Assembly: GCF_000150275.1 (NCBI RefSeq)
Contig: NW_002060943.1
Coordinates: 2,384,462 to 2,448,461, forward strand
Direction of reading: 5' to 3'
DNA length: 64,000 bases
Origin: Trichoplax adhaerens
Lineage: Eukaryota; Placozoa; Uniplacotomia; Trichoplacea; Trichoplacidae
Part shown: piece after piece, positions 24,029-35,419 of the stretch
How positions within the stretch are numbered: the stretch's first letter is position 1
How the letters are laid out: each line of letters begins with the position of its first letter
The notes under the pieces: generated by a model
Seen by the model: the letters and a program-made list of their open reading frames with translations, nothing else
Database searches by the model: none
Told to the model about the DNA's origin: nothing
Program-made: the position numbers and the translations under genes

Positions 24029-25290
24029 ATGAATATGAGAGATAATGAAGAATTAAGCCGGGAGGATATGTCTATTACTCTGCATCACATCCTCCCATCA
24101 AAGATAGTGAAATCTTTACTCTGCATTAGCGTAATCAAGTTAATCTTAGGTATCCTTATTCTATCAGTTAGTACCTGGTTTATGGTCAATCAGAAATTCT
24201 CCATGTCCGGAATTGTTATTATTTCCACAGCCGGTGGAATGACTGTACGTAAGTTATCAATAATTGACATTTACAGTAGGGAGGTACAGTGTCATAACGT
24301 AGCCTATTTTAAATTTTCTTTTTCGGAATGTATTGATCGGATCTTCCTAATAGTCGGTCATGGTTACACTGCTAAATTTAACTGTTCTACGAACCAAATA
24401 TTTTTGGGATACCTACCTTAGAAATGTAAGTGGATTTGGATGTCTTGAATGAGAATGTTTAATTCTTCGTATGAAAAGCTTCATTTTTTGAACAATAAAT
24501 TCGAATTTACTCCAAGGTTTTTATTTTAGGATAGCATTTAAAAGATATTTATTATCCATTTTATAGACAATGCTTGTTGGAATTGGTCAATTATTTCTTG
24601 GGGAATTAACAGTATCTATTGCGATGTATCTACATATGAGCGAATTAAAACCTGGTCCTCATAAACAGATTAAACTTTTTGTAACCCATATTCTCTACAT
24701 TTTCTTTGGTATTTTCTTGCTAGCTGCAGCCTTAGAAAATGTCAGACGATTAATAAGATTTAAATTGCCTAGCAATGTAAGGATATATGTAGTGGGAACG
24801 AACTGTTTTCTTCTATAAAGTGATAAATACGCCTATAGTATCCATTTCCTGAATTTTGTGACAACTAGTTGCTTTTTTCCTACTGATTGCTATCGATCGC
24901 TGAAAAATCTCACCTAATGGGGACTGTTCCATTTTCTCTTAATAGGTTATCGTTCCATTGCAATCTCTGGATAGTAACCGCAATGATGGGAATTTGCCCA
25001 TTGAAAGGCAGTTAGGTGTTAGCGTCGGAAATGAACATGAGATATTAAATCCTGAAGCAAGATGCAATGATACTAATTCGCAAACTCATCGCGAAATGGG
25101 ATCATCGTCGCCTAATTTTCATGAACATTCCTCAGATATTCTACCTTCCTATGACGAAGCAACCAATAAGATTCGTCAAGATTCGCCTTCCGATGATAAA
25201 GGGGGTCCAGTTTTATCTCCGTTTGAATCAACGCTAACAGTCAGGGCTGTAACTGAATGCTCAAGCCCTTATTGCGAAACTACTGTGTGA
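24029..25290 (+). CDS. Four-helix membrane protein with LPSYDEA tail (paralogue 2)
   Basis: Exons are 24029-24244, 24354-24425, 24567-24776 and 24946-25290, all phase 0, giving 280 aa. The small second exon (24 codons, SVMVTLLNLTVL...YLRN) is easy to miss; it aligns with the 24-codon second exon of the gene at 17712. Hydrophobic segments are TM1 (LCISVIKLILGILILSV), TM2 (IVIISTAGGMT + SVMVTLLNL), TM3 (IGQLFLGELTVSIAMYL) and TM4 (HILYIFFGIFLLAAAL). The shared GEL motif in TM3 (AIGELPLIV against FLGELTVSI) supports paralogy. The cytosolic tail has LPSYDEAT, like the PPxY-type trafficking motifs that bind WW-domain ubiquitin ligases. Specific function is unknown. Confidence 0.8.
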
Positions 25291-28210
25291 ACACCGTCTA
25301 TAGAATTGATATAAAGAAATTCTTCAGCCTTATTCCTTGGTAGTTTTAATCCGCGCTTGTGTGATGTATATTGTGACAACTATTTCTAATTTTTCGACTT
25401 AAGCCATTTATGACAGGATCGACTTTATATTTGATTAGCAGATGACTATACTAAGGAAGCCACTATGTTTTGGTATACTTTAATGCATATATGTATCATT
25501 TTTAGTCGATACAGTTAGGTATCTAAATGGTTACTCTTCTTGTTGGATTAAAGTACAGACGCAACAAAGGTTAATTTCTGATGTTAATTGCTATTAGAAG
25601 AATAATTAGATCTAATGTGTTATTTACTGTTTAACCTACGCACTTATCAGTACTATAATATCTACCAGGAATTAGTTATTGTACTAGTAAGAATATAGTC
25701 GGGCATGTCCTATTAACTTCTTCAGCTCTTAAAGTTGAAGGAATTCATCATGAAATAAAGTTTAAAAGTCAATCAAGTAGCTATTCCATTTTAATAGCAG
25801 CAACTTATGTAGAACAGGTTTACCATCAACCCGTTGAAATAATTTCCTTCTAAACTCTATGGTAAATAATACTTCAATTTTTTTTACACTACATAAGATT
25901 TAATCGTCTAACTTGAGTTTGTGAGTTCAGTAGAATCGATGGTAATGTAATTATTAGGGCAATATATCAAGCCTGATAATATAATCTGAACATGTGAAGA
26001 TTACATACTTCGTCAACAAAGTGGCAATAATATTTAAAGTTTTAGAACACAGGACAGAGTGCAAGCATTATGCTAACAGTATACCTGCTTTAAACAGTCT
26101 CGTTAAAAAAATAGATCATGAAACTTAACGGTCACAACGCCAGCCATTCTGGAATCAGTATAATACTAATGATTACAAAAGAGTTTAGAAACAATCCTTA
26201 ATTACTCGCAGTAAAACAAATGCAAACTTTACGGTAATGTGACAAGGTGTGGTAGAATTAGGCCGGCATAATAATAACTTACAGGTGCAATCTTAAATAT
26301 AAAGTCGCGGTTTGAGTAATATCACAGCTAGGNNNNNNNNNNNNNNNNNNNNNNNNNNNNNNNNNNNNNNNNNNNNNNNNNNAATCAGTTTTTGCATAAA
26401 TCTCCGGATGTACATTAACAGATTTAAAAAAAAACTATCGGAATGTATGTGTAGGGATAGATAATCCGTTATGCTAATTAAAATAAATAGAATTTCTATA
26501 ATTTCGCCTCTCTAGTTAAATTTATGTGCTGTACATAGAATTTTACTCTTGCCTAATAATAAATTTTACCAATATCAAACATATACACATCGATCACTTT
26601 CAATCTTAACATTTTGGTCTACTCATGTATAACTACTTCCTAGTTTACTGTATGCATTTATAGGTTATGACACACTTGTAACAACTCTAGAAGATTACTG
26701 ATGCTATCCAAACTTCAACAGGATTTCAATAAAATCTATCTTCATAACTGAAATTATTTTTAAGAATTAAATACCTGGCAAGCCTTCATGAACTTCTCCT
26801 TTCCATTGACTGTAACACAAACAACATAAAAACATATATTTATTAAGTGCATGGCGTAAGAATTTTCAAAGTCAGTTACAGAATCTGTTATCATCAGCTT
26901 AATTATTAAATGAAAGTAGCAGGAGTTTAGTTCATCATCTTAAAGCGATTCAATGATTGTCATATGAGAATATAATAAACAAGATTATTGCAGTTGTACA
27001 ATATGATGATGGAAATGTGTAAAACAGTATAAACTGCTTCAGGCTTATTCTATGGCTGTAGGCAAGTCCAGATTAAGACCTTTAAAATACTGTATTCCAT
27101 AAGAACGCTGTCAATGCCTGGAGATCATATCGGTTTCAGGAATTGGTTAACGATAACTACTACTTACAATATTTCCGCTAATTCTCCAACTTCCCCAGTC
27201 TATAGTGGAGATAAATGCAATCATGTTATGTGCTGGCTAATTATTGTTATCAGTCATTAGCTGAAGATGAAGAATTTAAATTTACAAATTTTTTTACGCT
27301 AGTCTTTTTCAGAAAAGACTTGCTATCTACAGTAGTCAAGGTCGTAGCTATGATAGCCCATTAAAACGCGAGCACAAACACAGTAAAAGGATTGTCAGAT
27401 TTGCGACCATCCCATTTGTGAAATTTCATTGATTTCTAGTACTCACTAAAGCTAACAATACATTCCGAGGAGAGTGGAATTGATCCCAGTTTCTTTCTTC
27501 AATAAATTTCTTTTGAATAGCTCGGCTAAAAATAAAATTATGCAATTCATTAAGTGTTATTTAGTAGCTTATATCCAATCAGTCATTTATTGATCATTTA
27601 TATGTTGTAATAAACAGTCTCATTTAGATTCTACCAACTCAGTTTTGTGATAAGAAAATCACCTAGTAAATAAATGAGGTGCTAAGAAAAATAGGGTTTA
27701 AGTAGTAAGATGACCGTAACACAAATAGTATCAGATGAAAAATTCACACAGGCTAAAGTGAGACTCTAACTTGTAGAAGTTAGCAATTGAATTAGTAGAA
27801 TGATAGAAAAGCAAGGATTATAACCGCTGTGCATAGGGAATTTTAACATCTATATTAAGTGTATTAAGTATACAGCGAATAGTATGAAAGTAAAATATAA
27901 GGTAATGACTACCGAATTCAGTCTGATCTACTAAGCAAGATGCAACATTGCACTTGTGGAGTCTATGTTGAGTTGCATGCTCCATCTAGTAGCTCAAGCC
28001 TTGCTCCTACACTGTACACTACTGAAACTGTATAGTATAATCGTATGCAACATCGCGGTAGATATAGGAAATATTTTACTTTCTATCCCATGCCATACTA
28101 CTTTAATTCATAGTTACATGTTCTCCAAGGAAATATTTTGGGTAAATTGAAATTTTTCCTGTTCTACGTTGTTGTCCATTTCCATGTGAGCTTGAATTTA
28201 ATTTTTCCCG
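25291..28210. other. Intergenic, AT-rich, containing an assembly gap
   Basis: No coding region or RNA gene can be supported. An AATAAA at 25754-25759 may serve the preceding gene. Short open frames, including one at 27956-28150, lack splice sites and family resemblance. Confidence 0.45.
26333..26382. other. Assembly gap (50 N)
   Basis: Exactly 50 N bases. This looks like a placeholder of arbitrary length, so the true gap size is unknown and sequence may be missing here. Confidence 0.99.
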
Positions 28211-28224
28211 CGAATCTCCAGGGA

Positions 28225-28370
28225 CTACGGTCTACAGTACAGTACAGTACAGTACTGAGAATCAGTAATTTGTACTGTACACTGTACAGTACAGTACCGT
28301 ACAGTAGTTGGCATTCTGAGTTATGTACTGTACACTGTACACAACTTGTACTGTACAGTATGTTGAGCTG
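28225..28370. repeat. GTAC palindrome cluster (III)
   Basis: TACAGTACAGTACAGTACTG followed by repeated GTACTGTACACTGTACAG words. The same vocabulary occurs around the tRNA at 15.7-17.2 kb. Isolated members continue at about 28487-28503 and 28648-28660. The nearest downstream gene starts at 29293. Confidence 0.85.
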
Positions 28371-28605
28371 TGTCCCTGGAGTAAGTCAATCCAGTATTTA
28401 TTTTACTATTGTATGGGTAATGCACGAAAGTTTCCCGTATCATTTTTCCAGTCAGTCTACTATACTATACGCTACCACTGAAACCAGATACTGTACTGTA
28501 CTACACCTACAAAAACGCCATTAGTGTATCGTTTTCGATGTATATTTCATTCTAATTATTTTAAAGGACTTCTTCTCCCTCTCTTTCTTTACTGGGAACA
28601 CTGTC

Positions 28606-28642
28606 ATGGAATACTAGAAGAAGCCTTCTTCTAGTATTCCAT
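28606..28642. repeat. Perfect 18-bp inverted repeat with 1-nt spacer
   Basis: The left arm ATGGAATACTAGAAGAAG and right arm CTTCTTCTAGTATTCCAT are exact reverse complements around a single C. The transcript or single strand would form a very stable hairpin. It lies about 650 bp upstream of the CCDC42/CFAP73-family gene. Confidence 0.9.
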
Positions 28643-29292
28643 ACGCTGTATACTGTACAGTGGACACTGAGTGTTCAGTCACGGATTACTAGGTAATGGA
28701 GCGTTTCTACCTACTGTAGGTACTAGTCTCCGCATGCTCTAAAAGAAATGGATGGGAATCACGCATGAGTTGTACGGATCAATCGTCGTCAAGCAATTGT
28801 TGCTATGCAACGAGATACAAGTTAAGTTAAGACGGCCACTGTATTGCATACTACTCAAGCCGGATTTGTATATTGTCCATCTTTAAGAGGCATAACGGCT
28901 ATTACAAGCGACAAGCTAATGCAACATTGTTGGTGTCTACAACTGCGGTAAATTGCTGCTTAAAAGAATTACGAGTATAGATATACGAACTGCTATTACA
29001 TACTCGTAGTAGTATATTATTTTATTAAAGTTTCATCATATTGCAAACGTTGAACAACACAAGCTTCGAGATTGATCTCCGCCACGATCCACCGACCGAG
29101 AAGTTATTACGTGGCTTGAAACGCTAAACAATTGAGAATTTCTCATCATTGATTACTTATCAACGCTGAGATAGTGTTTACTCGTATTTAAGATAGTAAC
29201 CCTTGACATCAATTTTCATATAAACTACAAATACTGTCCATTATCCGTTCATCGTTCGATTGAATTACGCTACTGCAAAAGAAACGATCAAG

Positions 29293-31673
29293 ATGACTGT
29301 CAACTTAGAGGAATACTTTCGCACTACCTTCGAAGATAAACTGCTGGTGTAAGTACTAAAGCGATCATTTCACACTGCCTCTTTTTGGCATAGTGGACTA
29401 TTATAGTTCGACTTTCAGTAGAGAATAACAGTCTTATTGACCATATAGACGATTCAATTTGAAAATATTTATTCATAATAGTAAAATGCCTGAGCGCGAA
29501 GATGACCATCTTACACCAGCAACAAGACTATTGGAGAAAAGAAGGGAAATGTCTGAGGTTGAGCAGGCTCTGGCTGCTCAGAAAGAGGTTGATCAATTAT
29601 ATTTAGTAACCCATTTTGCCATTCAAATTGGTATATTCTCGAAGAAATATTAAATAAATGATGATTAAAATAATTAGGAATTTCAAATGAAAATGGAAAG
29701 TTTACAACAGCGAAGAGAGGAATTAGAGCGGAAGGAATACCAACTGAAAGAATCGCTTCTAAAATTTGACAAATTCTTAAAGGTTCTATTATGACAGCAA
29801 GTTAAATTGAGGAAATAGTGTGATGACATAGCATCAATTATTATTAATACAATTGGGTTTCGTTCTGTAGGAGAATGATTCTAAACGAACTAGAGCACTT
29901 AAAAAAGCACATGAAGAAAGAGATTTAATTAAGAGTAAGGATAAAGATATTATAAAGTAAGTAATGAAATTCCAATAAAAGGTATAAATCCATTGAATTT
30001 CAGGATTCCTAAATTTATTTCTTTTTCGATTCGCTATATCAGATTGATAGATGAAACTCAAACCATGATCAAACAGAGAGACAAAATGCAAAAGAAATTA
30101 CTGAAATATATCCTTTACTTATTTTTATCTTTAGTATTAAGTACACTTAGCATATGAGCATTGCTTGTGGCAGTACCATTACAAACGATTCTTCCGGTGA
30201 AAGAATTATTACATTCTTACTAAATTTAGCTATTTTCTTTAACATTCTTTACACCAAGCTTATCAAGCTTATTTAGAAAAAGTTTTAGAGAAGACGGAAG
30301 AGGTATGCGAGTTATGATGTTATCGTCTTCGTTTTAAAATTCTCAACAATAAAGCGTATCAGCACGAATTAGTCACATTTTTGATGAAATGTTCAATAGT
30401 ATAGAATTAACTTATTTAAATTAACTCTCAGTATAGTGAAATTCGAGAAATTACCGCCAGATTCGATACCTTGGTAGCGACTTATGATGTAAGTAGAATA
30501 ATATAGCTTAACTAAAATTAATCATATTTATGATATTTATTTAAGCATCATTAATATTTGACTTGCTTTTGTAAAATTTTAAATTGGGTAATTTATTTCA
30601 AATCATAAAATTAGGACTTAATTGAACGAGAAAGAAAGAATCAAGAATCAACAGAGGTAGAAAAGGGTCGGCTTTTAAAGTATAAAGAGGTACATAGATA
30701 TGTATTAAAAGATGAAATAGACATTTGTAGCGTAATCGATAATACGTGATTTTTAATATGAAATTAACATCATGGTAGCTTTAATGTTTTCCTTATCTTT
30801 GAAATATAAAATAGGAGAAAAATAATGAAGTTATGTATTACAATAATAAGGTAATGTATATATATCATTAACTACACTCTAAGTAACCGCCATTAAAAAA
30901 TAATTCATCCTGTAATCTATGTGTTAATGGTTTATTTCTGATATCACTTAAAATAGCTTGCGAATCTGCAGACACAGTTAGAAAAAACTCAAAGTGAAGC
31001 GGCAAAGTGGTAAATTTTGATTACCTATGCTCGATTACTATCATTTTGGACTTCGTAGTACACAGCACCGTAACTTATTGATTTTTAATTTTACGTAATG
31101 GCAATTATAGGGAGTCACGATGGACTTTTATTAAAAATACCGCAGCTAAAAAGACTCTTCTACTTGGCAGGGTTAAAATGTAATTGATAAATATATTATA
31201 CATAACCAAACAATTGTAACTTTCGCAAATAATTGATGACATTTGACGATATCTGTTTCACTGATATATCCAGCTTTCTAATACCTATATCATCAACTAT
31301 TATATTTTAAATACAGGGCAACTCACAATTTGTATACCTTGGTCAACAAACACTTAAAGCAGACACCTTTACCTCTTGATCAAACAGTTCTACAATTAGA
31401 CAAGGTAGCTTAATTATAGAATATTTCTGATAAATTTTGGCCTAAAACTAAATTTATAATATTTTACGCTGAATTTAGTTAGAAGGTATAATTGTTTATG
31501 TAAATAGTAGTCCCCTATAAATATTTCTCTCATCTGATCATTAGATTCAACTGTTCATAATGGACTTGACGCAAATTACTCAAGATATTAAACGCTCGGA
31601 ACAGTTAGCGGCATCTATTGCCGCTAAACAACAGCAGCAACAATTACAAATGCTATTAGATAAACAAGCATAG
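29293..31673 (+). CDS. CCDC42/CFAP73-family axonemal coiled-coil protein, 13 exons
   Basis: Family members are coiled-coil proteins of motile cilia and flagella (the modifier-of-inner-arms MIA complex includes CFAP73). Exons are 29293-29348, 29482-29587, 29678-29782, 29871-29956, 30043-30107, 30253-30302, 30432-30488, 30615-30689, 30815-30850, 30957-31009, 31111-31179, 31317-31404 and 31545-31673; phases agree, total 324 aa (human relatives are about 310-316). Matches to the family as I recall it are LEEYFR at the N-terminus, TRLLEKRREM, LQQRREELERKE, KFDKFLKEND, RALKKAHEERDL, YLEKVLE, ITARFDTLV and ESRWTFIKNTAAKKTLLLG. The protein is heptad-rich throughout, with a Gln-rich C-terminus. The intron after exon 5 looks like an AT-AC type. 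I cannot separate CCDC42 from CFAP73. Confidence 0.93.
30108..30252 (+). other. Probable U12-type AT-AC intron
   Basis: There is no usable GT-AG pair between exons 5 and 6. The 5' end is ATATCCTTTA, an exact match to the minor-spliceosome donor consensus. The 3' end is TTCTTTAC, with a branch-like TTTTCTTTAACA at about 30233-30244, roughly 10 bases before the terminal AC. Splicing here gives Tyr at the junction and keeps the frame. The spacing between the two flanking conserved blocks then equals that of the human protein as I recall it. Confidence 0.85.
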
Positions 31674-34240
31674 CGGTTTAACTCTATTTTGTGTAGTTAG
31701 AAAAGAAGGGAAGAGTATATTTTCCTAAGTTGCATTAAATGAAAGCCCTTTGGTTAGCAAACATGATCAATATCGCTATATCTCGTATAATGATGAGCCT
31801 TTATAAATGAGACTGTGATACTATAATAGGAGATTTAGTCTAATATAATGATCATACTGTACAAAGTAATGATATAAACTTACGAATGATCTGAATTGTT
31901 ACACTTGATGAATTTGATAATATAATCTGAGCAAAACTATCCTTTATAATTTGATAGGATTTTGCAACTTACGTTTTAATTACACGCCTTCACACTTAGA
32001 TAATGGCAGATCTCGTAGTACTTAAAGTCTTTCAAATTAAATTCAAAAAATCTTTTATTGATACTCAACTAAGATTGTAAATATACATTTAAGCATACTA
32101 TATTAAAGGAAAAATAACTTTTATTTGCAATTTATGGTATTTATTGTAGTAATTAGGATATTATGGCATTATTAAGATTACGCAATATGTATAATGTGAT
32201 GTAATCGGAATTTTTTATTCACTTTGATTATTTGAATACAATGTTTCTGCAACAAAGCCAATTAAGCAATTGAATTTTACTTAGCTCCATATACTTTCAT
32301 TCTATGAGATTTAAGCATAGAAAATCTGCAAAATAAACTAAAGCATATACGGATACCCTATCTGGAAACAATGCATTGCGATACGGAATGGAAATCATTT
32401 CATAAAATAGTACTACTTTTAAATCAAGTAAAACCTAAGCCCAACCCTATTCGATAAAAAAACGGTTTGAGAGTAGTATTTGTCACTAAAATTATTTTAC
32501 AGCCATGTTAATTATTTCAGGTATAGTAAATGCAACTTAAAAATTTTATTTGAACGCATTTCTGACAGTTTTAAGATTGTGATAAGCACGTTTGCGATTG
32601 TATCGTATCATACCATTAATCGGAATAACAATTTGAGGTCTGCGTCATTACTAAAAATTTCCCAAGTTTATCGCAAATCGACAGCAGGATGCGTTATCGT
32701 GATATTTATGTAAGAGAATACTTAAGGTAATTCAGTAAAAGAGAGAGAAAATATTAATGCCTATAAAGAATAAAATTAACAATAAAGAATATTTGGATAG
32801 TTACAATTTACTTATTTAATAGATAGCCAATAGTACCCAAAATGATAATATTGGATATAGGTCAGCCCTAAGTTACTAGTCTGGATCAAAAATGGACTCA
32901 ATTCATAGAGCAGTTGCTGAATTTGTACGATAGATTAACTGGTCATTTTTACTTACCCTGATAAGGAAACTCTATCTAAGATGTTGTAATAACATGGCAG
33001 TGATTGAAAAGTAAGTAAAAATGATTTAAAGGGTTCTTCTAAGCATAGATGTCGATACATAAAACATTTAATCTAAATTCTTATTAAGATCTAGATTACC
33101 TATGGAGCTGGCCGCTGTATAACCATATTGAACGAGATAGCTCATGCATAGAAGTCATAAACATATTATTTAAGAGTGCAGCAATGCACTTCATCAAACT
33201 ATAGTAAATATGTATCAGAGTTAAACCTATCTACTATCAAGATGGTGCAATAAAGAGATTTGAGCCGATGTTGCTATTTGATTGTATATGCATAACAGCC
33301 GAGCAAGGACTGTAATTGTAACTAAATATATTTATCAATCGGTCTAAGATTTCAAATGAAATACCGAATTTTCGCCTACTAGTTGATATAGCTATGTTAA
33401 GCACAATGATAAAAAAAACATTTTTAGGTATTTGTCTAAAATTAAACTATGTGTTGTCGAAATTAATTTCTGTGCTATTATATGTGTAAATATGGACTGG
33501 TATGTGATATAAAATTTAAGTACCTATGTCTCATATTGGCTATTCACTGCTGGTACTAGATACTGAATGGCGTATTACCTACATTTAGAAGATGTAATCG
33601 TCAAAGATAAAAATACATCCATATTACATCAGTATTGATCAAGGCAATTTATAAAAATGACAAGATATTGATTGATTACTGTGTAGTATAATTATACAAG
33701 TAATACAAATTTAGAAGGATTATACGCTGAAAATTTAAAATTCGTAAAGATTTATGCGTCATAATCGATAATCTGCTATACATGATTTCAGATTAATGAC
33801 GAAAATAAGTGTAGTGACTCTGAAAGATAGTATTAATAAATTTATGTTATTAATTGAAGTCTGAAGACTGGATATATATAATCGGAAAACTTTAAGAATT
33901 ATCAGTTTAATATTTTCTAATTTTTCGAACAAAATTATTCATTTCTGATTTGCGAAAGTGAAAAATTTCACGTCTAAATTTCAAGAAGATTATCAGGAGA
34001 AGGTTAATATAATATTCAATTGTATTAGAACTTAACATTTTATGCTTAGAATTATTCAATATTTGCAAATTGATTTTGAAGAACTCGACACTAAAAATAC
34101 TTGATTTTACTAAAGACATATAGGATAGCAATCAATTTCTAAATTCATAAATCAAACTTGAATCTACAGTACAAGAACAAGCATTAATATTGAGTATTGA
34201 TTGGCATTGCTTATTCTAGAACATCAAGATATCCAATTTA
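31674..34240. other. Intergenic, AT-rich, no gene supported
   Basis: I found no convincing coding exons. A short ATG reading frame at 32994-33010 ends at a consensus GTAAGT donor, but nothing downstream joins it with confidence. Confidence 0.4.
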
Positions 34241-34244
34241 AGCC

Positions 34245-35419
34245 ATAGAACAATTAAGTCTTCAATCAGTTACTCACAGAAACCAAAGATCGCAAGGAGA
34301 TCAAATCATTCCTTTTGATCAGTTAAACCCTACAGAGTGTACCATAGATCGGCCTTGCGATAATTTTAAGCCTACTGTTGCCAAAATAATTCGTCAATTT
34401 TATCATAGAATAGTTCGCAAAGTACCGCTTCAAATTTTCACAACGATTATCACCAATTCTGGTATGATGAAGGAGGAGGACAAAGATCAAGGCATAAATA
34501 TGTGTGAATTTATTAAGAAATTATCAAAAGATGTGCGAATATTTACCAAGTTCTGCATAGAATTATATAATTACCCCGATTCCTCCGAATATATTAAAGA
34601 ACTAGCCGTAACACCAGCATCTAAAGCAAGGCTAACACATATATTCGTAGGTACGGAATGGAGATTATCATATTTTAATTGTACAAATGTTTAATTCAGG
34701 TTGCACATAAATATTAGTTATTAGATTTAGCAGCATTTGCTAAAATCATATTTTTAGGATATTTAATTAATTAAATGGTAAATTTTGATTCGCATTATAT
34801 TAACGGAGAATTGACAAGCACTGTACGCTGTAACGTTATTACTCAGGGCTAATAACTTAGGGGGCATTAGTTTTGTATTAGTTGACTCGAGAAATTTACT
34901 GCGATAAATTAGGTGAAAATTTCAGCTGGTCTTTCATTGATGAACTTATTTACATTATACTTCAATCCGTGTAACTGTATATTGACTTTAAACTTTACTC
35001 TTATGGATATTTCTCTTTAATAGCAAGTGACTTTGCATACCAGAAAGCCTTAAATAATAACAGACATGACATAACTAAAGTATGCCTAAGCTCGAACATC
35101 AATATCATGTATGTTAGTGAAGAATTAAGAAGTAAAAATACTATTAATGAAGCTGACTATCGATTGATATTACACCAGCAGAAGCAATCAGAATGAGTGG
35201 GATAATAATATCGATAATCTTACTTATACGATCAATATAACGTTGCAAATGACAATTTTATCAATACATTATCATTTTTTTATCGTTTTGCGTAAATAAC
35301 TTATACTTTTTAACTAGAGAATTATAACATTTTATGATGATAGGCAAATACAATATCTGTTGTGCTTGCTATCCACTCGTAACAGTGAAGCTATTCAAAG
35401 ATTCTTGAAAATTTGGGAG
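34245..35419 (+). CDS. Exon-like fragments of an unknown or decaying gene
   Basis: Three stretches have protein-like composition and compatible splice phases. The first is open from about 34245 to 34680 (containing EFIKKLSKDVRIFTKFC and THIFVGTEWRLSYFN) and can leave by GTACAA in phase 1. The second, 35023-about 35088 (SDFAYQKALNNNRHDITK), follows TTTAATAG and restores the frame. The third, 35320-35419 (FYDDRQIQYLLCLLSTRNSE and IQRFLKIWE), follows TTTAACTAG and ends at GTATGG. The last two loosely resemble the C-terminal helical (ERAP1_C-like) domain of M1 aminopeptidases, where a tryptophan/tyrosine helix is followed by LL.AL..s.n...l.RfL; the first does not obviously fit that. No start codon or full model was found. 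It may be a partial gene, a fast-evolving gene or a pseudogene. Confidence 0.35.

Noticed and set aside
28138..28524. 128-codon frame across GTAC cluster III
   Set aside because: Its middle is made of translated GTAC repeats, and it has no family signature.
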